Below, piece after piece: positions 1 through 10,372 of a DNA stretch of 64,000 bases. Under the pieces are notes generated by a model, which saw only the letters and a list, made by a program, of their open reading frames with translations, was not told the origin of the DNA and did no database searches. The position numbers were made by a program, and so were the translations under genes. The stretch is from assembly GCA_961205875.1 (NCBI GenBank), contig OY540822.1:10108501-10172500 (forward strand), read 5' to 3'. Each line of letters begins with the position of its first letter. The first letter of the stretch is position 1. This DNA is from Sialis fuliginosa. Lineage: Eukaryota; Arthropoda; Insecta; Megaloptera; Sialidae.

Positions 1-1730
1 TTTTGTCTATTATACAGATATTTTTTAATAGATATTTATGTTGTGTTTTTACATATTTGTTTTTTTTTTAGCTTCTAAAATCTATCTAGAATCGACCATA
101 ACATGTTTTCCTCAAAAATTTTGGATTTGACACTTTTTACTATATAATACGTTGATTTCACTAATTTATTGATTAAATCGAAAAAAATCATCAAAATGGC
201 ACGTTTTTCGCGCGACTCGAGAAATACATATACCGATCGCGCTGGCTTAACAAACAATTGAAATAAACAATTTAAATATTATCCAAAAATTCTGAAAAAA
301 TTAATGTATCTTAAGAAATGAATACTGAATTTTTTAACGTTAATTATAAATTTTTGTATGCATTTTTAGATTTTTTATGAACGAAAATGTAAAAAATTGT
401 GTATCATAATTTTTTATAAACTTTCACGTATTGTCATATATTAAAATTTTGCTAAATTTTATATTTTTATCTGCTCTACATGATAGGATATAGGTTTTTA
501 CTTGTTTATAGTTAATTTCCTAAATTTTCACCTTCAAATTTGGATAAAAACGACAAATTTTAAAGTAGTCATCAGTAGTGCAACTGTCCCCCCCCCCCCC
601 CCCCTGCTCAAAAATAATTCAAATCGGTGCATACTACAGTCGCCATGCGGAAATCAATTTTTCTTTACGTTGCTCTTATCTCGGGCACAATTTTTCGACG
701 GTATTACAATTTAAAACTGTATTTTTTTCTCAATACTGACCTAATTATTTGTTATAAACTTTTAGTTTAATAAAATATCAATACAGAACTACAGTCTTAA
801 GCCGACAAAAAAAAACCGATGTTACTGTTTTCTTTTTTCGGTCTAAACACGACATTAGGGCCTTAGGCTTTCCAAAAAAACATCTTAAAATATTATGTCA
901 GCGTTTCTCAATATAAAATATTAAAAATATAAATTTATATAAATTTTCCAGTTACTGTAAAATCAGCAAATACTTAACTGATCTGCTACATGTGATTTGT
1001 CGGATAGCATTAACTTGATAATTTAATTTATATAATGTTAATTATTGGAATAAAAAAGTATTAAGTGATAAATACACAGGCTTTAAAAGGACATGAAATG
1101 TAAAAATCGTTATACAATTATTGTTTTAACCATTTTCAAACGAAAGTTATGACAGAAAACACAGCGAATAAAATGAAGGAAAAGAAAACAAGTGAAAAAT
1201 TATAATCAAACATTAATGTGAATACATTTTCCAGTAGAGTTAGCACAGTGCAATATTTATACTTAATTAATACTATTGACATTAATACGTTGTCTTCGTC
1301 ATATATTCTGATTTGGGACTCTATGTACAGTGAAATACAAATTATACATTATAAATAAAAACCAGAAGTGTACTTTGAAGTGGAAGTATATGTAAATCAA
1401 ACCAACCCAATACCAGTCTATGTTAACTTTGTGAAAAAGGCTCCATACCACCGTACCTACCTACTACTGAAACTCCAACCGCCAACCTTACAGGCAAACT
1501 GGAATATTATTATACAATGAATATAATATAAACATATTTATACAATATACATGTGTTGTCGACTGTCGACAATTTAATGCAGTGCATGAATTTTTCAATT
1601 AAATTAATTGTATCAAAGCTATCAGTAATTTACAATTATGATAGTTCCAATTATTGTGTATCAAGAGTTACTTACCTTTGAATAGAAGCTAAATGTGTTA
1701 TATGAAGTGTTAATTAAATGGCAATGTGTT
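1..1730. other. Unassigned AT-rich sequence
   Basis: Apart from the family B fragment at 605-712, I see no gene or recognised repeat. The near-palindrome TTGTCGACTGTCGACAA is at about 1556-1572. Short open frames are low-complexity. Confidence 0.6.
605..712 (-). repeat. Family B fragment
   Basis: The sequence around AATTCAAATCGGTGCAT and TTTTTCGACGGTATTACAA matches the family B end seen in full at 29524-30135. A 17-C run (588-604) adjoins it. Confidence 0.8.
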
Positions 1731-2533
1731 CAGTGGCGTCGTTAGGGGGTTTACAACCGGGGTGGAAATCGAAAGTATCACACACACACCCCTCCCCCCC
1801 ACGCCAAAAATTCAATAGGATTTATTTTTTACACATTATGCGGATGAGACACCTTTGTGATTTTTTAACGAGAGAAAAAATTAATAAATTGGATGCTTAT
1901 CATATTTTATTCCCTGGAAGCTTAAAATAATATAAAAAACAAGCCGTGGCTTGGGGTGAGATCCTTTAGATCTACATAATCAGCTTCCCAACATGGTATG
2001 ATTATAAATACTGATTATTTATTGTTTATGTGAATATTTTTTTAATATGTATATTAAAAATTTTAATGGATTGGTCAGAAATAAAACTCACATTTGTATA
2101 ATATCCTAATGTCAATAATATAACACACATTTTTAAAATAACTAATTTGACAATTTGAATTAAATTGCATTTGTTTTTATAATAACTAATCTGACAATTT
2201 AAATTTAATTGTATTTATTTCCAATGAATTGTAGCCTTATTTATTAATATTTTAAATTCAAATTTTGAGGATGGTTTTCACCTTCCATCCCTTCAATGGT
2301 TGTTTAGGCACGTAAAACAAAAAAAAATACTGAAATACATGTTTCATTATTTTTATTGTAGAATATTTATGCTATGTTTCAAATAAATACGACAAAAAAA
2401 ACTGTTCACCCCTTTTTACCTCCGTATTTTTGATTATAATTTTCGTATTACAATAACTTCCAGTTGGGAAGTTAATCAGATAAATAGGCTTTATTTTTTA
2501 ACATATTACACGCCCCCCTTAGCGACGTCACTG
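1731..2533. mobile_element. hAT-like non-autonomous element
   Basis: The ends are CAGTGGCGTCGTTAGGGGG and the inverse CCCCCTTAGCGACGTCACTG. The flanks AATGTGTT (1723-1730) and AATATATT (2534-2541) form an 8-bp target duplication with two transitions. There is no transposase. The interior holds a piece of family B (about 2036-2325). Confidence 0.75.
2036..2325 (-). repeat. Family B interior fragment inside the hAT-like element
   Basis: CTAATTTGACAATTTGAATT, the TTTTCACC block and TGTTTAGGCACGTA are in the family B order. A short internal segment (about 2141-2160 and 2186-2205) is duplicated. Confidence 0.75.
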
Positions 2534-3211
2534 AATATATTATAGGACATAGTTTCAGGGGTGTAGTGGTCCAAAAATGCATAAAAAATCGATTTTTAAT
2601 GCAACTTTCAAAAGTATACATATTTAAAAATATTTATAAAAAAAATTAAAATTAATTGCCTGAATTACAGCCAATTTGGTGGCCGCTTATGACCCTAAGA
2701 AAACTTTAAATTCGTTTTTTTCGAAACCACTTTTTCGACCTGGTTCCAGCGATTCCTCAAAAACTTAAAAAATATTTTTTTCTAAATTTTCGTAATTACA
2801 GTAGTTTTATTAATGAATGAGTACAAATTATAAAAAATCGTCTTGATCGACTTGCTGGCCGCCCCTGGAATAGACTGATGCAAATCTAGGACATTTAATT
2901 TATATTTAAATAATTTACACTTTATATAAAATATTCATGTATGGTATATTGCTGTTTAATAGCACCTCAATACCCACAATGCTGTGTAATTTTATGTATT
3001 TATTCGTTGATATTAACTACCTTCCATATTGTTACCGATTATAAATTTATTTATTATCCATAGATAAAATAGGTATATCTTTTTAAAAATTTGAATTTAA
3101 ATATGATTTAAAATATTTATAAAACATTTCACTCTGGTCTTCTAATATGGAATCGTTTTTTAGCAATTACAAATCACCCCAAAATAAAGATATAGTTAAA
3201 TATTAACCACA

Positions 3212-3933
3212 TACAGGGTGGGTAAAAAATATGGAATATTGCTTATATTGTCTAAAATATTCATTATTTAAAAAAACAGTTTTTAGAGAAATTATTTCCT
3301 ATAGGGTTAACTGGGGTAAAAGTGAAACAAAATACAAATCTTTCATGTTTTTTGACAGTTAAGAGCAATATTGACTGTTTTTGTAATTCTCATGAACTCG
3401 TGTTACTAATAAAACAAATAACTCGTTATTTAATGTATTTAATTACCAAAGTCCACAAATGTAGTTTTTTTTTTTAAATTATAGCCTTTTATTTTGTTTA
3501 TGTTTTTTTCTCCAGTAATGGATAAAGTAAAACCAGTAATGAGCACGCAATGATGGACACTTGCTAATAATTACAAAATGATAAATATTACGACACAAAA
3601 GATATAAAAGAAAGAATCGTCAAATTTGAAACAATGTAAAGCAGTTGCTATGATAATATAATAATTAATAAATAAATTATACTAATAATTAGTTCAAATG
3701 TCTACCATTTTAACACCTATTGGCCAACTGTCATCAAATCACGCTGTAAGACAGTTAAAAGTATATAGATTAATATTCAAAAATGGTAGTAATCAAATAT
3801 CAACATATATTTCTAATTCAATACATTTAATTAAAAATTTGCCATTACTGGGGTCCTTACCAAGACTGGTGCCAGTAACTTCTTTTAAATTCATTAGTTA
3901 AAAATGTATTCAATATTTTTAACTCATCCTGTA
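3212..3933. mobile_element. TIR element with TACAGGGTG ends
   Basis: The left end TACAGGGTGGGTAAAAAATA is inverted at the right as the complement of TACAGGATGAGTTAAAAATA. TA lies at both borders. Family A copy a is nested inside. No coding sequence remains. Confidence 0.65.
3361..3881 (+). mobile_element. Family A copy a (5' TIR lost)
   Basis: The body matches the consensus from AATTCTCATGAACTC to CCAAGACTGGTGCCAGTAACT. The left TIR is gone and replaced by the host element. The last 180 bp form a 67-codon open frame beginning MSTILTPIGQLSSN, which is also open at 42665 and 62832. Confidence 0.85.
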
Positions 3934-4468
3934 TATAACATTAATAACAAAAATCCGAAATGGAAAAAAGAATTGAATACAAAAAAAATGAACAATTTTC
4001 CTGGCATTTAGCATACCTACATAGGGTAGGAAATTTTTGTATAGTGCGTAGGTACCTACACACGCAGAGAAAAGCCTTTAACGATTTTGTAGCTAAACAG
4101 CGTTTTGCATTAGAATAAAAGTTCATTACTCGATTGATAGCTGAATTTATTTCAATCGAGATAACCAACAAAAAGGGAGTTTGTAGACTGGGGCAATTTA
4201 CGTGAGTTTCCCGAATATTGCAAAGAGTGAACTGTGCAAAAAATCCTTTATGAAAATCACTAGATACAATCGGGCATGGGCGTAATCAAAAACTGTTCAA
4301 GGGGACTTTGGAAAATAAATAAAAAAAAGTTATTTTCCGATTGAAAAGAATTTTTGGAATTATCTTCACATCTGCATCTGCCTACTTATTTTAATTAAAA
4401 GTTGTAAAAAAATATATGATTATTATCTCAAATTTATATTTTTTCGGCAGAACGAATCAATATCAAAA

Positions 4469-4935
4469 TAAGGTACTGGCACCAATTATGGCCGCTATAA
4501 GAGCAAGGTTTAATGTTACTAATAAAACAGCTAACTCTTTATTTAATCAATTTAATTACTAAAGTTCACAAATATAGTTTGTTTTTTTAAATTATAGCCT
4601 TTTATTCTGTTTATGTTTTTTTCTCTAGTAATGGATAAAGTAAAACTAGTAATGAGCACGCAGTTAATGATTACAAAATGATACATAAGTACTACGAAAC
4701 AAAAGAATCGTCAAATTTAAAACAATGTAAAGTAGTTGCTATGATAATATAATAATTAATAAATAAATTATACTAATAATTAGTTTAAATCCCTACTATT
4801 TTGACACTTATTGACCGATGTAAATGTTAATAGATTAATATTCAGAAATGGTAATAAAAAATATTTCTTATTCAGTACATTTAATTTAAAAATAGCCATT
4901 ATTGGGGTTATATCCAAGACTGGTCCAGTGCCTTA
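4469..4935 (+). mobile_element. Family A copy b
   Basis: It begins TAAGGTACTGGCACCAATTA and ends CTGGTCCAGTGCCTTA. The 3' part has small deletions compared with other copies, and the MSTIL frame is broken. Confidence 0.88.
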
Positions 4936-5374
4936 TTCGTTTCTTTAGAATAATGTACATTTTTACATTTAATGAAATAAATTTTAAAAAATTACCGCCC
5001 GCCCCCTTTTGAAAAATCATGTATACGCGTCTGTTACAACCCCTAAATTTGTGAGCTTATCTGGATTTAAATTATATGTTGTACGAAAACTAATTTGATA
5101 TTTTCCTCGGGGCTAATTGAAGCCTCACTAAGATTTTGTAAATATATATATATATTTTAAACGCATATTGGCATTTGCATATTGTAATCTAGCAGATATT
5201 AATCAAAGACAGTTAAAACTTACATGAAAAGTTACTTTGCTGATATAAATTTTATTATACAGGGTAAGAGAGAGGTGGTAAATTTGGTACATCAAATCAT
5301 CTTATTATTAGAATGAATTTAATTCATTTTTAAATAAATAAAATAAAATAAAAACCGTTCAAAAAAATAAGGGT
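4936..5374. other. Unassigned AT-rich sequence
   Basis: No gene. ATACAGGGTAAGAG near 5258 resembles a TIR end of the TACAGGG type but no partner was found. Confidence 0.5.
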
Positions 5375-5455
5375 TATCTATATATAAATGCACTAAGCAT
5401 TTGATAATATACACTTTGCACACTCGACTATAAATTTTAATACTTTCGTATATTT
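5375..5455 (+). repeat. Left member of an inverted repeat outside the Penelope-like palindrome
   Basis: This block (with CACTCGACTATAAATTTTAA near 5413-5432) is inverted relative to 8395-8480. The pair encloses the palindrome, the TA tracts and the 159-bp tandem repeats, so it may be the ends of an older, larger element. Identity is imperfect. Confidence 0.5.
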
Positions 5456-5867
5456 GACGTCACAATTGTAAAAAATCATGTAATACAATGTTATTCAGAA
5501 TAAAGTTGATGTCCTTGGTTAAGATAATCTAAAGGTTGGTTAGTTTAGATTAAAATATAGAAAATCACAAAAAATAATCATAAAAAATATGAAATAAATA
5601 ATTTTTAAAATAAAAAAGTACAAGCACTGTTAGGCCAATCCCCAGAGCTACAAAATGTATTAAAAAAAGGCACACATATGTATGTACACGTTCTTTTCAT
5701 GTTTTGCGTTTTAACTGCAACACTATCGCAAAATCCATCAAAAGTGAACTAAAAATGAATGAATTGAAAATGAATGAATTGCAAATGAACTCACTATGTT
5801 TATTTGTTAAGGATATATGGTCAATCAGTCGTTTTAGTTTTGATCTGATAAATTACGACCTATAGAA

Positions 5868-5873
<6 letters not shown>

Positions 5874-5919
<46 letters not shown>
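5874..5919. repeat. (TA)n microsatellite
   Basis: About 23 AT dinucleotides run into the left end of the Penelope-like arm. A shorter TA tract (about 7759-7787) lies just beyond the right arm. Confidence 0.9.
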
Positions 5920-5921
<2 letters not shown>

Positions 5922-5988
5922 AATATACCTATTTTGTAGGGGTTTTTTTTAGGTCAAAATATTAATTAAAGAACTAAACCAATGTTCA

Positions 5989-6052
5989 AATCATTTTAAT
6001 TAATAGCGCTTATTTTAATTTTCAACATTTTTGTCTTCATCAGAAATTAATA
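5989..6052 (-). ncRNA. Candidate type I hammerhead ribozyme (left arm, mirror copy)
   Basis: This is the exact mirror of the right-arm motif: the core reads TCATCAG on the plus strand at 6037-6043, and all stem and loop positions match under the arm symmetry. Predicted cleavage is next to position 5997 on the minus strand. The copy is oriented so that transcription outward from the spacer on either strand would produce a ribozyme. Confidence 0.62.
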
Positions 6053-6676
6053 ATTATCCCTATAAGAAATCATAAACATAAGTAAGTAACATAAGCAAAT
6101 GAACAAGATATTCATAGATATAAACATATTTTTTTTTTACTTACAATTTAAACAGTAATTAGTGTGACCATATGTATGTAGTAAAAGATGCATATTACAT
6201 CAAAAAAATTTTTTTTAAATATTAAAAAGTACCCATTCTTGTACAAAAGACTAAAAATATGTAAATGTGATATCCAACAGATAAAACAATATATAAAAAC
6301 AATTTTTTTAAAACATTAAAACTTAAAAATTTAGTTTAAAAACGTTAAAAATAAATAAAATTCGTATCACATTGTATCACATGTTGAAAAGTATTTATAC
6401 TAAGATAAAACTTAATTAAACAAGAACCATCAATTGTTTTTACTTAAAACTAGTTACAAATTTATTATACAAACATGAAAAAAGAAATAAAATTACTAGT
6501 GTTTCAATGAAAGAAAAGCACTAGTATTACAAACTTAATTATATTTATTACATCTATGGAAAACAAAAATCTTATCTATGTTAAATGTCAATTTTAAGTA
6601 CAAGGTAACCTAGAAAGAAATTTTTTAAAAATTTTAAAAAGAGAGAAAAAAAGGGAACAAAAACCAACAAAATCAA

Positions 6677-6844
6677 ACTGGTCACGAAGTTGAATATGGT
6701 GATGTTGAAATTTTAGATTTTCAGCCTATTTTAAAAAAAAGATTACTTAGTGAATCGTTACATATCTTAAAAGAACCTAAATGTCTTAACTCTAGAGAAA
6801 ATCTTAATCACCTCAAAGAATCATATCTAAATTTAATTAAATAA
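6677..6844 (+). pseudogene. C-terminal tail of a Penelope-like GIY-YIG endonuclease ORF
   Basis: A frame opening at the end of the left arm reads TGHEVEYGDVEILDFQP, then KKRLLSES, LHILKEP, CLNSRENL and a final SYLNLIK before TAA at about 6842-6844. The order GH, ILD, (K)KRL.SE, LN and Y..LI is the usual C-terminal pattern after the GIY-YIG nuclease core of PLE proteins, which make reverse transcriptase joined to an endonuclease for integration. Only about 55 codons remain. The GIY-YIG motif, its catalytic Arg/Glu and the RT are missing, so the piece cannot act alone. The frame runs into a stop within the arm upstream, which shows where the truncation joined the repeat. Assignment rests on motif spacing, not on a database search. 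Confidence 0.6.
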
Positions 6845-7592
6845 ATTTTCTTTTTTCCTCTTTCTTCTTCTTTCCACGTTTCTTTTTGCTTGTATTGTAT
6901 GCCATTTTTTGGTTTTTCTATTAATTTTAACTTTTTTCATTTTTGTTTGATTAGGTATATGTTTTAGTTTGATTTTGTTGGTTTTTGTTCCCTTTTTTTC
7001 TCTCTTTTTAAAATTTTTAAAAAATTTCTTTCTAGGTTACCTTGTACTTAAAATTGACATTTAACATAGATAAGATTTTTGTTTTCCATAGATGTAATAA
7101 ATATAATTAAGTTTGTAATACTAGTGCTTTTCTTTCATTGAAACACTAGTAATTTTATTTCTTTTTTCATGTTTGTATAATAAATTTGTAACTAGTTTTA
7201 AGTAAAAACAATTGATGGTTCTTGTTTAATTAAGTTTTATCTTAGTATAAATACTTTTCAACATGTGATACAATGTGATACGAATTTTATTTATTTTTAA
7301 CGTTTTTAAACTAAATTTTTAAGTTTTAATGTTTTAAAAAAATTGTTTTTATATATTGTTTTATCTGTTGGATATCACATTTACATATTTTTAGTCTTTT
7401 GTACAAGAATGGGTACTTTTTAATATTTAAAAAAAATTTTTTTGATGTAATATGCATCTTTTACTACATACATATGGTCACACTAATTACTGTTTAAATT
7501 GTAAGTAAAAAAAAAATATGTTTATATCTATGAATATCTTGTTCATTTGCTTATGTTACTTACTTATGTTTATGATTTCTTATAGGGATAAT

Positions 7593-7656
7593 TATTAATT
7601 TCTGATGAAGACAAAAATGTTGAAAATTAAAATAAGCGCTATTAATTAAAATGATT
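7593..7656 (+). ncRNA. Candidate type I hammerhead ribozyme (right arm)
   Basis: The core CTGATGA is at 7602-7608. Stem II is GACA (7610-7613) with TGTT (7618-7621), closed by an AAAA loop and containing one G-U pair. GAA follows at 7622-7624. Stem III is AATTAA (7625-7630) with TTAATT (7642-7647), with an 11-nt loop containing the palindrome AGCGCT. The predicted cleavage site is after A7648 (UUA context). Stem I starts with four pairs, 7598-7601 with 7649-7652, then becomes irregular. All conserved core positions are present and in the right order. Small helix III and self-complementary loops are typical of PLE hammerheads, which often work as dimers. The stems are A/T-rich, so activity needs testing. 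Confidence 0.65.
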
Positions 7657-7756
7657 TGAACATTGGTTTAGTTCTTTAATTAATATTTTGACCTAAAAAA
7701 AACCCCTACAAAATAGGTATATTTAAATAATATCAAGATGGTCATATATATGAATA

Positions 7757-7791
<35 letters not shown>

Positions 7792-7935
7792 CACAGAGAC
7801 CCAATTTCACGACGACATATCTTCGGTTCTATTAGTGGTAGAGAGTTCAAACTGAGCTTATTTTATTTATAATGTAGTCTTAAATAAATTAAGTTTTATC
7901 AATTTTTTTTATCAGAGTCGTTAAAAAAATGTGTG

Positions 7936-8325
7936 AGATGATATACTGAGATATTAACTATTAACTTATTTGTTAATTTATCAATTTTAATTTGTTAATA
8001 AGAGGGGAAGGGGGTCTCGACGGTCTTAGGGCATTTGATTGTCTTAAAGTTAATGATGTAAGCAATATTTAAAAAAAATTGGAGTCTGTAGGATCGCGCC
8101 AAGCTGAGATATTAACTATTCAATTTTTTTGTTAATTTATCAGTTTTAATTTGTTAATAATAGGGTAAGGGGGTCTCGACGGTCTTAGGGCATTTGATTG
8201 TGTTAAAGTTAATGATGTAAGCTATATTTAAAAAAAAAGTTGGAGTCTGTAGGATCGCGCCAAGCTGAGATATTAACTATTCAACTTATTTGTTAATTTA
8301 TGAATTTTAATTGACATTTTCGGTG
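7936..8325. repeat. Tandem repeat, about 159-bp unit, roughly 2.4 copies
   Basis: GGGTCTCGACGGTCTTAGGG occurs at 8012 and again at 8171, and GGATCGCGCCAAGCTGA and TATTAACTATT recur with the same period. Diverged units of the same sequence occur at 16546-16840. Confidence 0.85.
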
Positions 8326-8394
8326 ATTTTTGAACATTTTTTTAGGGGGAGGGAGGGCGGAAAAATAAATCTCACCCAGATTTGTTAAGCCAGC

Positions 8395-8480
8395 TCAGTG
8401 CAAAGTATTAAAATTTATGTTCGAGTGTACAAAGTACGTAATATCAAAAGATTTTAAAAAAAATGCATTTAAATATATAC
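8395..8480 (-). repeat. Right member of the same inverted repeat
   Basis: It contains AAAGTATTAAAATTTATG followed by TTCGAGTGTAC, the reverse complement of the block at 5375-5455 with several substitutions. Confidence 0.5.
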
Positions 8481-9401
8481 AAGCCTAAAAATAATATGTT
8501 AGTTTGGCGTTATTGGCATTTACTAAACCAGAGTTTCTAGGATATATAGTTTCAATGTAAAATAATGTTATTGTGATATTATACGGTTATTCATAACTGA
8601 ATAAAAATAAATTTACGTTTGAGATAATGAGAATATTATTGAAGCGAAATGTAATATGTTTGAAAATTAATCTAGAACGCAAAACTAACACCGTGGCTTT
8701 AGTATTCATATGTACACAGAGGTTTTATAAACCCGATACTACCGTTATTTTCAATTATCACGATGCATAACTGGTAAATTTATTAAATATTTTGCAATAC
8801 AAGGGTATTTATTTCATTTCATTTTACCGTGATTTCAAACAGTTCTATACAGAGTGAGGTATTTAAAGTGTTAACAGTTTATTATCTCAGAACCATCGCA
8901 TATTTGAAAAAATGTTTTAACATAAAAGTATTTGGTTGTAAGGGGGTAAAAAAATAGTAATATTGATTTGCTATTTTAATGTAGTCTTAAAGGATATTTG
9001 AAGGTCAATAGGAACATATAGTTTTTATTTAGTAATCTTATTCTGCGTGAAAAAACACGAATCTTTTATTGAAAACTTTTCCAAGGTATCTAATAAAATA
9101 ATTCGAGATTTTGAACTTTCAATAATTTTTTACTCAGAAACCATAAACTTAAGAAAAAATGTTTATTTTGGTCTAGTAAAGCTTGGAGAATTATTTAAAA
9201 AATTTAAAGAACTTTTTAAAACTTTTTCTATTTATTTTTTTTAGCAAAAACAAAAAAAAAATACGAAAATTCTAGAATAATTCTCCAAGTTTCATTAGAC
9301 CAAAATAAATATTTTATTATTACAAGGGGGCCACGAAGAGCTGCAAATATAACAAATAAATATATTATTGTTAAATACTATATATATTATGAATTGTACA
9401 T
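8481..9401. other. Unassigned stretch with a small foldback
   Basis: Arms of about 34 bp at 9161-9194 and 9276-9310 (both holding the ATTTTGGTCTA motif or its complement) form a foldback with an 81-bp loop. The open frame over it (9047-9244) is Lys/Phe-rich and not convincing as a gene. Confidence 0.6.
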
Positions 9402-10372
9402 CAGTGGCGAAGCGTCCATGGAAGCAGGGGAAGCGATGCTTCCCTTACTTTATTGGTAAATTAATACAAATCTGTGTGTGTTTTCAGTTAATAAATAATT
9501 TAAAAATATTATTAGAATATTCATCTTTATGCGCAACTCAAACATTTTAACCAAAAATCAAAAATAGTATTTAATATTAATTTTCACGCTCAATTATAAA
9601 ATACCTCTACGTCTTATTTTCTTGTTTTTTAGTCGATATTTGTATGACGAGTTGAAGTTCACTGTAGGAAATTTCACTAAAAAATTTCGAATTTTTGATT
9701 TCGTTAAAAGTATGTTTATTGTATAGAAAATGACGTAAAAAGTTGAATGCTTCAAACTGCAGGTCTGTATCTCAAACCGTTCTCGAGATATAGCCTCTCA
9801 AAGTTTCAGTTTTTTTTTAATTTTTGGAGAAAAAAGCTCATAACTTTTGAACGCGTGGTCGGAATTGATTTTAGTTGACGGATTTGGAATCAGCGTGTCA
9901 AAATCTATATAATGACATGTATAATACTTGAAAACTCGGAAAAAAAAATTTCGCGAAAAATCGAAAAAATTCAAAGGGGTATACCTTAAAAAAATGTCGA
10001 TTTTTGACCAAAATTTTTTTGTCGGATTTTAAAGTATTATACATGTCATTATGTAGATTTTGACACGCTGATTCCAAATCCGTCAACTAAAATCAATTCC
10101 GACCACGCGTTCAAAAGTTATGGCCTTTTTTCTCCAAAAATTTTAAAAAACTGAAACTTTGAGAGGCTATATCTCGAGAACGGTTTGAGATACAGACCTG
10201 CGGTTTGAAACAAACAACTTTTCACGTCATTTTCTATACAATAAACATACTTTTAACGAAATCAAAAATTCGAAATTTTTTAGTGATATTTCCTGCAGTG
10301 AACTTCAACTCGTCATACAAATATCGACTAAAATACAAGAGAATAAAACGTAGAATCATTGCCTCGCCATTG
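9402..10372. mobile_element. hAT-like foldback element
   Basis: The ends CAGTGGCGAAGCG and the inverse CCTCGCCATTG are flanked by TTGTACAT (9394-9401) and ATGTACAT (10373-10380), an 8-bp target duplication with one mismatch. Inside, arms at about 9605-9935 and 10030-10345 form a long palindrome (for example ATATCTCGAGAACGGTTTGA and its complement). No transposase is present. Confidence 0.8.

Larger units (their letters stand above)
5916..7729. mobile_element. Penelope-like retroelement remnant with long inverted arms
   Basis: The left arm 5916-6679 and right arm 6966-7729 are reverse complements over 764 bp. Every position I compared obeys left + right = 13645, so there are no length differences, and I saw no clear mismatch. 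The 286-bp spacer carries the end of a GIY-YIG-type reading frame. Penelope-like elements (PLEs) are known for terminal pseudo-LTRs that may be inverted or tandem, for 5' truncation and for hammerhead ribozymes in those repeats, and all of these fit here. The reverse transcriptase and the catalytic GIY-YIG part are absent. (TA)n tracts lie on both sides. The near identity of the arms suggests recent formation or gene conversion. Confidence 0.75.

Noticed and set aside
588..604. 17-C run and the 14-G run at 27380-27393
   Set aside because: Homopolymers with no further structure; their lengths may also be affected by sequencing error.
7936..8325. CRISPR-like array
   Set aside because: The repeats are 159 bp, contiguous and without spacers, in a eukaryotic context.
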